Of a stretch of 64,000 nt of DNA, positions 25,701 through 35,609 are shown one piece after another. Positions within the stretch are counted from its first letter, which is position 1, and each line of letters opens with the position of its first letter. The notes below the pieces were generated by a model. It worked only from the letters and a program-made list of their open reading frames with translations, was not told the origin of the DNA and made no database searches. The stretch comes from Apteryx mantelli (Eukaryota; Chordata; Aves; Apterygiformes; Apterygidae): the NCBI RefSeq assembly GCF_036417845.1, contig NC_089980.1, forward strand, positions 40,422,501 to 40,486,500, written 5' to 3'. Position numbers and translations under genes: made by a program.

Positions 25701-27910
25701 ATCAGCTTAATTTAAACTCAGCTTCTCCTGCAGTTGAAATTAAGGAACTAGCTTTGGCAATGAAGCAGCTGCAGTGTGGGCACAGATTCTGTTCTGCTAG
25801 CCTTGCTGCAGGAAGGGGCAACCTCTGGGATAGGATTAGAATCAGTACCTGGGGCAGGTAGCTTCTTCAGCCACCACAGCTAGATTGACTTGTTGAGCTG
25901 ATGTGGGGGCTAAGCTGATGTGAATTACTTTGCCTGTGCTCACACCATACATACAAAGTTCCTACACCTCAGCTGACACATGGCAATTTATGTACGTGAC
26001 TTAAATGTAAGGTATTATTTTTGCATTTCAGATATCTGTGCATATTTTATTAGTAGGAATATTAATTTGCATAGTACTTACTGGAGTGAAGTAATTATTT
26101 GAGAACTTCTGGACAGCAGAATGAAACATAAACTGCCTAGGTTTTAAAAAAGAAGCAAGTATGGTCATTTGAGTAACCACTGTTACTGTCACTCTCAGTT
26201 CTTGCAATGGTTTCTACCATTTTTATATAACTATACAAAGTTATATGCATATGTATATATATACTATATATATAACAAAATGACTTTGTTTTTCATTCTG
26301 GATGCTGTCAGGCAATACAACAGAATTTACTGCAAACTGCCCACTCATGTACACAGACAAGCCTGAGGTTTTTTACCTTCAAAATGGATTTTAGCCAGCT
26401 CCGGTCTGAAAGTTGTGATCACTGTGATATCTACCTGAGCTATGTGCTCTGCAGAAGCAGAAGCCCTATTTTTTCATGGTGTTGATTGGAGACAGCCTCA
26501 AATGGAAACTACTATTTGAGTCCCAGTTCAGCAAAGCTCATGCTTGACTTTCAGCACAGGCTTCAACCTCTTACTTGAGTTAATCACACACTTAATTGTT
26601 TTATTGAATGAGTATGGACTTAAGCATGTGCTTAAAAATATGCTGAATCAGGACCTATCCCAGAGATGATCAAGATACTGGCTTAGGGCTTAATCCAGAT
26701 ACCACTGAAGTTAATGGGGGACTTCAGTGGGCTTTGGTTGAAGTGTACAAATGAGAGTCACAGGTGTGCTCTAATGTAGAAGTACACAAATCAGTTTTCC
26801 TGTCATGTAATTTGAATCTGATTTACTTACTTGGAAGCAAATGTGGAAACTGGAGGAGAGCTGATGTCATACTGTCCTGGTGCAGTGTTGATATCCTGGA
26901 AGAAAAAGTCAGTATAGAAAAGAAAATGATAGGACATGGAAGTCTGACTTTAAGCTACTGATTTCTTCCCCAAGTTCAGACTCACAAAGAAGGCCCATCA
27001 TTTTGCACAGATATCTTTCAAAGTTCTGATCTTGCTTAAGCACAGTTCCCAATAAAGCTGAGATTCTAACACTTCCCTAAAATGTGTTAACACTAACTGA
27101 ATAATTTCACAAAACTTTTCTGAACAGTGGAATAATGTTTATATTTATTTACCATAAGCATCCTTTATAGGACCAAGCTGGGGAAAAAGAACTTAGACAG
27201 AAAGTAGGTAACAGTCTTCTAAGGGTCACTGAGAAGAAGAAAAATAAGAACAAAACAAGGTGAATGAAGCAGCAGCAGCAGCTATGCTTTACACAGAAGG
27301 AAGTGCAGAAGTTGCATATGCATGAGTGTTTTGGGATTGCCTGTACGCACAAAGGGGAGGCTGGTGGTAAGGCCTGGTGAAATAGGGCAAGTAGACAACA
27401 AATGGGCCTTTGACTATGCCACCCAAAGCTCTACCTGGGGTGAATAAAAAATAATTTTATATAAAAAAAAAGTTAAAACATAGAAGCAAAATGTTGTAAG
27501 GAACACATTTTAAAACTCAGGTGTAGTAGACAATACAGGCCCTGTATTGTCTACTGAATAGTGATCCCTACAACCCTCACCCACTTACACTCTGAAACAT
27601 ATAAACATATACATCTATTTGTGTATATATCATATACATAAATATTTACCTTGTCTTTAAAACATAAGGTGCTGGGACATCTTCTTGGTAAGTTTTTAAA
27701 TGAATATGTTGCTAGCTTTTTCCCTGCCAAATCTATAAAAGTAGGAGGAGCGTATGCAGAAACACTTGGTAGTGAGTTATCAGCTGTTCGTTCGTAGATG
27801 GGTATTCACCTTCTGCCTTCTCCTTTAAAACTGTATGTGGGCTTCATTGGGTTGAGCTGGGCTTCTTGAAGAAAATCTCGTACTGCATAAGTACCTTGTA
27901 TTGGTGTTGG
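10676..27910 (-). CDS. STPG4: STPG4-like gene (partial: four exons found, one in-frame stop)
   Basis: The gene encodes a sperm-tail PG-rich repeat protein. Mouse STPG4 (GSE) has been reported as a germline/early-embryo chromatin factor linked to paternal DNA demethylation; nothing here tests that. Four exons read in order as the human protein does: a TPIQGTY...[16 protein letters not shown] region, a LATYSFK...STLCFKDK region, APGQYDI, then [12 protein letters not shown]...SCFQ, and [15 protein letters not shown] to the stop. Exon phases agree: 0/0, 0/2, a gap, 0/0, 0/stop. Still missing are one small exon of length 3n+1 between 26831 and 12455, coding the segment just before the first PGPG motif, and the N-terminal exon(s) upstream of 27910. 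The exons found give about 181 of the roughly 250 codons expected. The gene lies just downstream of CALM2 on the same strand, as in human. A TGA at 27808-27806 interrupts the first exon found. Confidence 0.85.
11005..11105 (+). repeat. MIR-like SINE fragment
   Basis: The order 'tatcattatttctacatatgag', a GGGGAAAATGA-like segment, 'gcagaaagatgaaatgactt' and 'gcccgtggtcaacacac' mirrors the MIR core (…ccattttacagatgaggaaa…, …agtgacttgcccaaggtcac…). It is strongly diverged and lies in the last STPG4 intron. Confidence 0.5.
11741..11772. repeat. TTAG/TTTG microsatellite
   Basis: Five TTAG units are followed by TTTG units and TTTA. A simple repeat in an STPG4 intron. Confidence 0.9.
12351..12455 (-). 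CDS. STPG4: STPG4 internal exon with first PGPG motif
   Basis: The acceptor is 'tttgttattgtag' followed by AAAGAAGGCCC; the donor is CACTCA/GTGAGT. The 105 nt give 35 complete codons (phase 0/0). The translation begins [16 protein letters not shown] and continues with [24 protein letters not shown] followed by SCFQ..VPR is the arrangement of human STPG4. It joins in frame to the terminal exon. Confidence 0.9.
13437..13451. repeat. A homopolymer, 15 bases
   Basis: An uninterrupted run of A after 'gtcttcc', intronic. Confidence 0.9.
14725..14830 (+). repeat. MIR-like SINE fragment
   Basis: 'gctattatctccatttaag', 'caacaaaactgaagcaccta' and 'gatattaagcaatatactca' follow the order of a MIR core (…attatccccattttacag…, …aaactgaggcac…, …gttaagtaacttgcc…). 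It is highly diverged, so the assignment is tentative. Confidence 0.4.
17431..17445. repeat. AT dinucleotide repeat
   Basis: Seven AT units followed by T-rich sequence; short and intronic. Confidence 0.85.
22696..22719. repeat. TA-rich simple repeat
   Basis: Alternating TA with a TTTGTG interruption, intronic. Confidence 0.75.
26243..26275. repeat. TA-rich simple repeat
   Basis: Alternating AT/TA with small interruptions inside an STPG4 intron. Confidence 0.8.
26525..26755. repeat. Sauropsid palindromic interspersed repeat remnant
   Basis: The segment holds 'ttcagcaaagctcatgcttg' on the left and 'aagcatgtgcttaaaaatat' followed by 'gctgaatcaggacc' on the right, so the ends are roughly inverted copies. 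It is followed by 'ccactgaagttaatggggga' and 'cttcagtgggctttgg', itself an inverted pair. From memory, such 'aagcatgtgcttaa' and 'tgaagtcaatgggag' modules recur in turtle, crocodilian and bird DNA. I cannot name the family. It ends only about 75 bases from an STPG4 exon. Confidence 0.45.
26831..26895 (-). CDS. STPG4: STPG4 internal exon (PGQY motif)
   Basis: The acceptor is 'actgactttttcttccag' followed by GATATCAACAC; the donor is TCCAA/GTAAGT. The 65 nt give 21 codons plus two bases and read [20 protein letters not shown] with a final S. Human STPG4 has SPGQYNV followed by a proline/valine segment and a YAS at this point. Both splice signals are strong. The next exon must start with one base completing the split codon. 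Confidence 0.85.
27525..27555. repeat. Near-perfect 31-base palindrome
   Basis: A 15-base arm (agtagacaatacagg) at 27525-27539 is followed by one base and its exact reverse complement at 27541-27555. It lies in the STPG4 intron between the 261-nt and 65-nt exons, about 95 bases from the 261-nt exon donor. Confidence 0.95.
27650..27910 (-). CDS. STPG4: STPG4 exon, 261 nt, with an in-frame TGA
   Basis: The acceptor is 'tactttttgtcctaaccag' followed by CCAACACC; the donor is AAAGACAAG/GTAAAT. The 261 nt are 87 codons in phase 0/0. The first part reads [18 protein letters not shown], then [16 protein letters not shown]. It then meets TGA at 27808-27806 and continues in the same frame with [37 protein letters not shown] and a C-rich tail ending CFKDK. 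Human STPG4 reads TPIPGTY, LNPVIATYNFKNEGRKKPP and KKQVATYSFKDK, so homology continues on both sides of the TGA without a shift. An intron hiding the stop would have to be under about 70 nt with no good acceptor, so I read it as a real nonsense codon in this sequence, or a sequencing error. Confidence 0.85.
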
Positions 27911-28231
27911 CTGGTTAGGACAAAAAGTAGGGGAGATTTTTGTGCAGCTTATTCTCCAAAGACATTGTAAATGTAAACTCTCATTTAAATTTTGTGTTTT
28001 AATTAAAACATTACTCAAAGACTGATGAAAACACATACTGATATTGGATCCTAATTGTTTCACTGGCGAATTTTTGAAAATGGAGGGGTGTGTCTTCTAA
28101 TGAAAGTTACTGAAATAGCTAATCAGTCCAGAGCTATGGTGTGACATGTTTACAAGCTAAGAGAAGCCTCTTACCTGGAAAGACCTGAGCCTCTTCCCCA
28201 GAGCTGTATCAGGTCAACAATGAAATGTTGC

Positions 28232-28316
28232 CGTTCAGTGTCACTGGCCAGAGAAGGTCTGCCTCTCCGCTTTGCGGAAACAAAGTGCAATTAAAGCGGA
28301 GGACACTATCTGAACG
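28232..28316. repeat. Compound stem-loop sequence
   Basis: Inner arms CTCCGCTTT (28265-28273) and AAAGCGGAG (28293-28301) are exact reverse complements around a 19-base loop. Outer pieces GTTCAG-TGTC (28233-28242) and GACAC-TATCTGAAC (28302-28315) can also pair, with a bulge on the left side. It is unusually CpG-containing for the surrounding sequence. Function unknown. Confidence 0.6.
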
Positions 28317-28663
28317 ACTCCTTTCATCCTACTTTGTTAATAGTGAATGAAACTATTGGGATTTTCAGTGAAAACTTCCTACTTTGATTAGGTACAGAAG
28401 AGAAGGCTGGGTAAGGGCTGAAGAAAATAAACAAGAGAGTTGAATATTGGATGCATTTTCCCCCTGCTTCTGATATAAAATGTAATTGTGCCAGATGTTC
28501 TCTGAAAACTACCAGTTTGCTTAAGACTACTCAGCAAATTACCTCAGCAGTTGCTTGCCTACACTCCACAGACACAGATTGCAAGGAGGCGCTGTTCTCT
28601 GAGTCAGCTGCAGCATGGGGGCTTTGGATAGACACTTCCAAGGTGTTTTGTTAGCCAACAAGT

Positions 28664-28681
28664 AAAAAAAAAAAAAAAAAA
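28664..28681. repeat. A homopolymer, 18 bases
   Basis: An uninterrupted A run after 'caacaagt'. Confidence 0.9.
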
Positions 28682-31600
28682 TTTAACTGCTAATATAGGA
28701 GACAGCCTGATCTGTATGACGAGTAAGAACCACAGATATGAAACCTTCCCCTCAGACAATATACCCTAATTTCCCTGCTTTTGTAGCAAAGATTACTTTT
28801 CAACAAGGACATTTAATAATCATTTTATACCTCTCTTCAGTAGCCAAATAGAATTTATCAAAACCTTGTCAAAAAAACCCCCATCCTTAAGTGTAATTTA
28901 TGTCACATAAATGTTAAGTCTACAGCATGGTAATTTGGGCCATTCTGTGGTGGACCTCCACCCTAGATCACATCGAGATTTCTTCAGAGTACATGGGTAT
29001 GTTTCTCCTTACCTAAACCTTCCGTAGAGAGGGGGACGACACAGGCAAGTTCAAGGGAAAGGTGAGGGGAGGAAGCTACCAGAGGGAAAAGGAGATAGCA
29101 GTACATCAAGTCCTGCCTGTTCCCATCTTCAGAGTTTATAATACAATGCCACATTTCTGCAGCGTCTCTTCCAAAGCCCAGTCAAGAACCACAAAAGGGT
29201 TTTTAAAGGTTTTAGGGGAAGCCATTGTCTGCAGAAACCCCTCACAGCATCAGTGCAATTATGCTGAAGTTATGCTGCTATAGCATGAGTGTTCAAAGGG
29301 GATGGAAGAACTAGCACAAAGGCATAACTTTGCCTTGGCATTACATTCCATTTCAAAAATTAAGAAAATGTTTCCTGCTGCTGGAATAATGAATGATTAA
29401 AAGAACAGGGAGACTCACTTAAGGTGTTTGTTTGCCACTGCTTTCAGATGAACTTGCAAACTGGCCTGTAAATCTGGCTGGCAGGGATAGCTTCCTCATG
29501 GCAAAAGTCACCAGAAGACACCTTTAATTTTGGGTAGCTTTTTAAAATATAATGCATATATATCAACATTAATTCCAGGAAAATGCCTAGAATTCCCAGA
29601 CTTGAAGAGGCAAATCAGTTATGCAGTTCATCTCAGTTCTACCACATTAAAAAAAGAAACTTCAAAAAATTCTTATGACGTAGGAATGCTTTGTGAATCA
29701 ATCCCAAATATTATTGGAAATTTTCATACACCCTAACCCATTAAGAAGCTTTATTTTTAAGCATATTTGAGGACTTTTGAATCAATGGGAATACTTCACT
29801 GAATTTAGCACTTCAGGTTAGACTTTGAATGAGTGCCTAAATTATAATTTCCCTATTCTATGTGAATGATTATTGGTAACAGAAGCCTTTCCACTATGAA
29901 TACAGAAAGCTTCAAAGGAATTTTTCCAAAGGAATCTTTCAAAGGCTTCAAGTTTGATTAATGCTAGAAAAACTAAAAGTGCCTTTTTTTTCTTTTTTAA
30001 GAGAAATGAACTTACTTGTAGTAGTTAGAGGTTTAAATAACTTAGAAATAGGAGAAAAACAAAAAAAACCCTGCAGCCTTCCTGGGTTTGCTAATGATCT
30101 AATGCTTCACACAGGGGAAAAGAAGATCTTAACAATTCTTTTTGCCTTATTTATTTCAGTTTACTGTAGCTGAGTGTGAAGAAGGCTTATTTTTTTATTA
30201 TATAGTAGGAAAATAAAGGTCTCATTCCAGAAACAGCCTTTTCTTATAGAGTCCTACCCAAGGAGAAAGCTAGCAGAAATGCCTTCCCTTGAAGGCTGGT
30301 TAGTTGCATTTTTCTGATTGCTGAAAAGCAGCATATGACTTTTAAGATGGTACTATGGGACCAGGCATGTATTGTTGTAAAGACACGGCAAATTGGTGAT
30401 CTGCACTCGGAGCTTCTCAGACAGGGAAGAGGAACACTTGGCTGAATGATGACCATGAGGTTGTCTATCATGCAAGTAACCAACCAGCACCATAAGAAGA
30501 TGGCCAACTTAATGACTAAAGGGAATGAGGCTGTAGGTCATGCTGGGATTGTTTACTGATCAAGACGTCTGTTACTACTGACAAAAGTAGCAGTTACTGA
30601 TAGAAAAGTTAATGTAATTTCTGAGTAAGTACTTGCCTACTCCAAGTCTCCAGCTCTTAGCTGCAACATGAGGATTGCACAATTGGAGCAATCGATATAA
30701 AGAGCAGATTCTATCCCAAATGCAGGGGGTACTAGAAATGTAATAACAAGCTTAACTAGCATCCTTTCAGTTTGAGACCATTAGGACTTCCACAGCAGGC
30801 AACCTTCAGGAACCAGCCAGGGACTCAGCGAGTAAGACTTCCATTAAAGATGGAAGTCTCAGTAATATTCAGAGAATGGTGTTGGATTTTGACTTGTAAT
30901 GGTTATTAGATGTTTGCATCATTTTCTTTTCCTCCCAGATTCTTCTCCGAGCTTTATTTTATATTCATTCATCCTCCCTTTTCCCTGTCCCCTTTTCTTT
31001 CATTCTTATTTCCAGCTCAGCTCCTCCTAAGAAAAGCCAAACCACCATGTGCTGTCATTACATGATACTGCATGATATCCTGTGTCTGTTTGTATTATTT
31101 TATAGCAGGAACTATCTGCTACCACTAAACTGGAGACCCATTCTTGATTAGCCTATTCAAACTATGGCTAGTGCTTATTAATAACGTAGAAATTGTCTCT
31201 TCTTTAGGCTATTAGTGTTACAGCTGTTTTTACCAAATCTTTTAGGTCCTTCAAAAATCTGATCTTAAGGTATTCCCTTTGGACTAGATCTTTGTGCAAT
31301 TTCCTTAAGTGTTATCTCAGGGCTCTCTCCAGTTCAAGGCACCAATATAAGTGTTCTGTTCTGCATAATTCATATTCAGAAAGCAATAGGAGGGTTTTTT
31401 TCTGTTTTTTTTTAAAGGAACAGCCAGAAAGGAAGCCTCGATTTCAAAATAAAAACAGCAATTTATATCACCTGAAGGTGATACTGTCTGCCATTAAAAT
31501 TGCACTTAACGGAAACTGGAAATTCAGGGTTCCTCGATATCTCCTTGTGAATCTTAGTTCGCAAGTTTATTACAAGTCCTTAAAAATGCATTTATTTTAG

Positions 31601-33242
31601 TGTAGACATACCTATTTGAGACTCAGTTCTTCAAAAATACAGGGTAAATAACCTGACAAAGTGTGACTATTGTTGTGAATAATGATTAAGAACTTTTTTC
31701 AAAATCAGGAAATGAAGTAGTCGTGCGATGGTTGTTCTCATTCCAGTCACAAGTCTGTATTCATGATAAAATGATAGGTAAAAGTAGAAAAAGATAGCTG
31801 AAGAGATACATATGAGCTAAAAATTTACATACTTTGAGGTAAACTCTCCACCATCTCTCTCTCTGCCCCAAAGTTGATTTTCTCTCCTTTTCAGTGTTCT
31901 GTTAAGAAGCACAGATTTATTATGCAGCACTTACATTATTTCAACCACTATCCCTTTCGGCTGACAATTTCTTACTTAGACTGCACATCCCAGTGTATTT
32001 GTACCTCACTTGTCATGTCAAATATCTACTTTTCTCATTTGAAAAAGAGTATGCTTACTTTTAAAGATTCACTTTACAGAAGTTCTTTGGTAAACTGAAC
32101 ACTTAATTAAAAGTTTCTGTATTACTAAAATAATTTCACAGACTAACTTGGAATTAGAATTAAGCTTAAGTATCTATTAAGACATGAAGACTCTGATGAG
32201 AGAAAAAAAAATGCAGTATTTAAAGGAGAAATTTGACAGTATCCCTAGTCATTTTTTCCATCTTATACTGTCAATGCCTGGCAACGATGACTAATTCTGA
32301 GCCAAGGAAACTCTTAGTTATACAACAGATACTGTTTTAGTAACAGTTCACTATAGCTTGTCTCTTAATTGGACAGGATTACCTGAGAGACACAGTACAG
32401 CTATATCATAAAAGTATTACATATATCAGGGCAGTCACTTTGCTACTCCTTACATCCAACTTATTAACTAGCAACTCCTGAAAGGGACCACTGTGATGTA
32501 GCACAGATTTATCTACGTTACCCCTGCAGAGCCAAATCCTTAGAGATCAACAACTCTGAGACTAAACACCCAGTCAGCATTACTTCACACGGGTCCAAGC
32601 AGCTGTGCTCCTGTATTATGCTCTGCTACTTCCCAAGCTATGGTCTCCCTCAAATGGTTTGCCTTACCCTTACCTCATTGGTATGCTCTTAGCCTTCAAC
32701 TTGCTTCTTCCCTGACCCATTGGCTGTCCCTAGTTTACTAGCTACATCTCAACAGGCTACCACAAGCTCATGAACTACTATTCCTCATACAGTAAAATAT
32801 TTTCCACAGGAAATTCCACATAACCACAACTGATTAGGAAAGTACCTTTTCAAGAAAGCTCACAGACTCTGCTGCTGAAATAGACCTCAAGCTGAAACTT
32901 GGCTTGAGGTCCATAGTGTCCCAGCATCTCCTCTCATTGCTTCTTTACTATCTATAGTCCTGTTTGATGATTCCTATCACTACTTAGAGCAAGTTACAGG
33001 ATCCTTGTTAAGACTTGTCAGGCTGAAGCAGCAGCTGCTTAGCTGCTTTTGCTGGAAAGGACAACCATATATAAGCACCCTACCACAGTCATCCTTCTAT
33101 TACACTAGTAGGGGCATTGTGACTTAGCACACATCACACCATCACTTAAGGACAGTCCTTAGCCACAACATCTCACACAGCCTCACCCTCCAATTCAGAA
33201 AACAAGCTTAAACACCGCTGGGGGTTTTACCACAATGTTGTA

Positions 33243-35607
33243 CAGGCACACCTCGTTTTATTGCGCTTCACTTTACCGCGCTTCGCAGATATGGCATTTT
33301 TTACAAACTGAAGGTTTGTGGCAACTCTGCATTGAGCAAGTCTATCAGTGCCATTTTTCCAACAGCAGGTGCTCACTTCATGTCTCTGTGTCATATTTTT
33401 GTAATTCTCACACTATTTTAAATTTTTTCATTATATCTGTTATGGTGATCTGTGATCAATGATCTTAGATGTTACTGTTGTAATTGTTTTGGGGTGCCAT
33501 GAACCCACCCATATAAGACAGCAAACTTAATTAATAAACATTGCGTGTGTTCTGACTGTTCCACCAACTGGCCGTTCCCCTGTCTCTCTCCCTCTCCTCA
33601 GGCCTCCCTATTCCCTGAGACAGAACAGTATTGAATTTAGGCCAATTAATAACCTTACAATGGCCTCTAAGTGTTCAAGTGAAAGGAAGAGTTGCATGTC
33701 TCACATGAAATCAAAAGCTAGAAGTGATTCAGCTTAGTGAGGAAGGCATGCCAAAAGCCAAGACAGGCTGAAAGCTGGGCCTCTTGCGCCAAGCAGGTAA
33801 GTTGTGAAGGCAAAGCAAAAGGTCTTGAAGGAAATTCAAAGTGCTACTCCAGTGAACACACACATAAGAAAGCAAAACGGCCTTACTGCTGATATGGAGA
33901 AAGTTTTACCGGTCTGGATAGAAGATCAGACCAGCCACAACATTCCCCTAAGCCAAAGCCTCATCCAGAGCAAGGCCCTAACTCTCTTCAGTTCTGGGAA
34001 GGCTGAGAGAGGGGAGGAAGCTGCAGAAGAAAAGTGTGAAGCTAGCAGAGGTTGGTTCATGAGGTTTCAGGAAAGAAGCCGTCTCCATAACATCAAAGGG
34101 CAAGGTGAAGCAGCAAGTGCTGATGCAAAAGCTGCAGCAAGTTATCCAGAAGATCTAGCTAGGAGAACTGATGAAGGTGACTATGCTAAACAACAGATTT
34201 TCAAGGTAGACAAAACAGCCTTCTGTTGGAAGAAGATGCCACCTAGGACTTTCATAGCTAGAGAGGAGAAGTCAATGCCTGGCTTCAAAGCTTCAAAGGA
34301 CAGGTTGACTCTCTTGTTTGGGGCTAATGCAGCTGGTGACTTTAAGCTGAAGTCAATGCTCATTTACCAATCTGAAAATCCTAGGGCCCTTAAGAATTGT
34401 GCTCAATCTACTCTGCCTGTGCTCTATAAATGGAACAACAAAGCCTGGATGACAACACATCTGTTTACAACATGGTTTACTGAATATTTTAAGCCCACTG
34501 TTGAGACCTACTGCTCAGAAAAAAGATTCCTTTCAAAACATTACTGCTCATTGACAAGGCACCTGGTCACCCAAGAGCTCCGATGGAGATGTATGAGATT
34601 CATGTTGTTTTCGTGCCTGCTAACACAACATCCATTCTGCAGCCCATGGATCAAGGAGTCATTTTGACTTTCAAGTCTTACTATTTAAGAAATACATTTC
34701 GTAAGGCTAGAGCTGCCATAGATAGCGATTCCTCTGATGGATCCAGGCAAAGTAAATAGAAAACCTTCTGGAAAGGATTCGCCATTCTAGATGCCATTAA
34801 GAACATTTGTGATTCATGGGAGGAGGTCAAAATATCAACACTCACAGGAGTCTGGAAGAAGTTGATTCCAGCCCTCATGGAGGACTTTGAGGGCTTCAAG
34901 ACTTCAGTGGAGGAAGTAACTGCAGATGTGGTGGAAGTAGCAAGAGAACTAGAATGGGGAGTGGAGCCTGAAGATGGGACTGAATTGCTGCAATCTCCTG
35001 ATAAAACCGATGAGGAGTTGCTTCTTAGGGAAGAGCAAAGAAAGTGGTTTCTTAAGATGGAATCTACTCCTGGTGAAGATGCTATGAACATTGTTGAAAT
35101 GACAACAAAGAATTTAGAATATTACATACACTGAGTTGACAAAGCAGCGGCAGGGTTTGAGAGGACTGACTCCAATTTTGAAAGAAGTTTTCTTGTGGGT
35201 AAAAATGCTTTCAAACAGCATTGCATGCTACAGAGAAATCTTTCCTGAAAGGAAGAGTCAATCAATGCGGCAAACTTCATTGCTGTCTTATTTTAAGAAA
35301 TTGCCACAGCCCCCCCAACCTTCAGCAACCACCACCCTGATCAGTCAGCAGCCATCAACATCAAGGCAAGACCTTCCATCAGCAAAAAGATTATGACTGG
35401 CTGAAGGCTCAGATGATTGTTATCATTTAAGCAATAAATTTTAATTAAGGTATGTACATTTTTAGACAATGCTATTGCACACTTAGACTACAGTATAAAC
35501 AACTTTTATATGCACTGGGATACCAAAAAATTAGTGTGACTCACTTTGTTATACCTGCTTTATTGTGGTGGTCTGGAACTGAACCTGCAGTATCTGAGGT
35601 ATGCCTA
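33243..35607 (+). mobile_element. Tigger1-like DNA transposon (Tc1/mariner, pogo group), nearly full length
   Basis: The left end begins 'caggcacacctcgttttatt' and the right end finishes with 'tgaggtatgccta', the inverse of the Tigger terminal repeat. TA dinucleotides flank both ends (33241-33242 and 35608-35609) as the expected target-site duplication. At 2365 bp it is close to the roughly 2.4 kb of mammalian Tigger1, and most of the sequence follows the Tigger1 consensus as I remember it: the 5' segment with 'gcaactctgcattgagcaag', the full transposase region and the 3' tail. Tigger elements move by cut-and-paste using a DDD transposase. The copy lies between STPG4 and CALM2. I cannot measure identity here. 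Confidence 0.93.
33660..35396 (+). pseudogene. Tigger transposase, frameshifted
   Basis: The start is ATGGCCTCTAAGTGTTCAAG (MASKCSSER), the usual beginning of Tigger transposases. A deletion of about two bases soon after shifts the frame, and TGA/TAG codons follow. The longest intact piece is 33804-34667 and holds the CENP-B-like DNA-binding region ([12 protein letters not shown]) and the first catalytic block ([12 protein letters not shown]). The original frame resumes after a shift near 34530. The two remaining acidic codons are still visible in other frames: LLLID.APGHPRA near 34540-34580 and SILQPMDQG near 34630-34655. Later pieces 34862-35134 and 35136-35396 cover the C-terminal third. 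Not able to make an active enzyme. Confidence 0.9.
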
Positions 35608-35609
35608 TA

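Larger units (their letters stand above)
12456..26830. other. STPG4 intronic region, one exon unlocated
   Basis: The phases of the flanking exons require one more exon here (entering at phase 2, leaving at phase 0, about 55-65 nt). I did not find it. Otherwise the stretch is AT-rich with simple repeats (A run 13437-13451, CT-rich tract near 15840-15880, AT dinucleotides near 17431, 22696 and 26243) and ancient repeat fragments. Confidence 0.5.
27911..33242. other. Between STPG4 exons and the Tigger element
   Basis: This should contain the N-terminal STPG4 exon(s), whose expected W-W motif I could not find. A donor-like CCAG/GTAAGAG on the minus strand lies near 28174, but the frame before it does not match STPG4. 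An A run (28664-28681) and a stem-loop (28232-28316) are present. Confidence 0.45.

Noticed and set aside
28174-28290. Possible STPG4 5' exon ending at a CCAG/GTAAGAG donor
   Set aside because: The frame compatible with the next exon is closed by TGA after about 13 codons and lacks the expected W-W motif.
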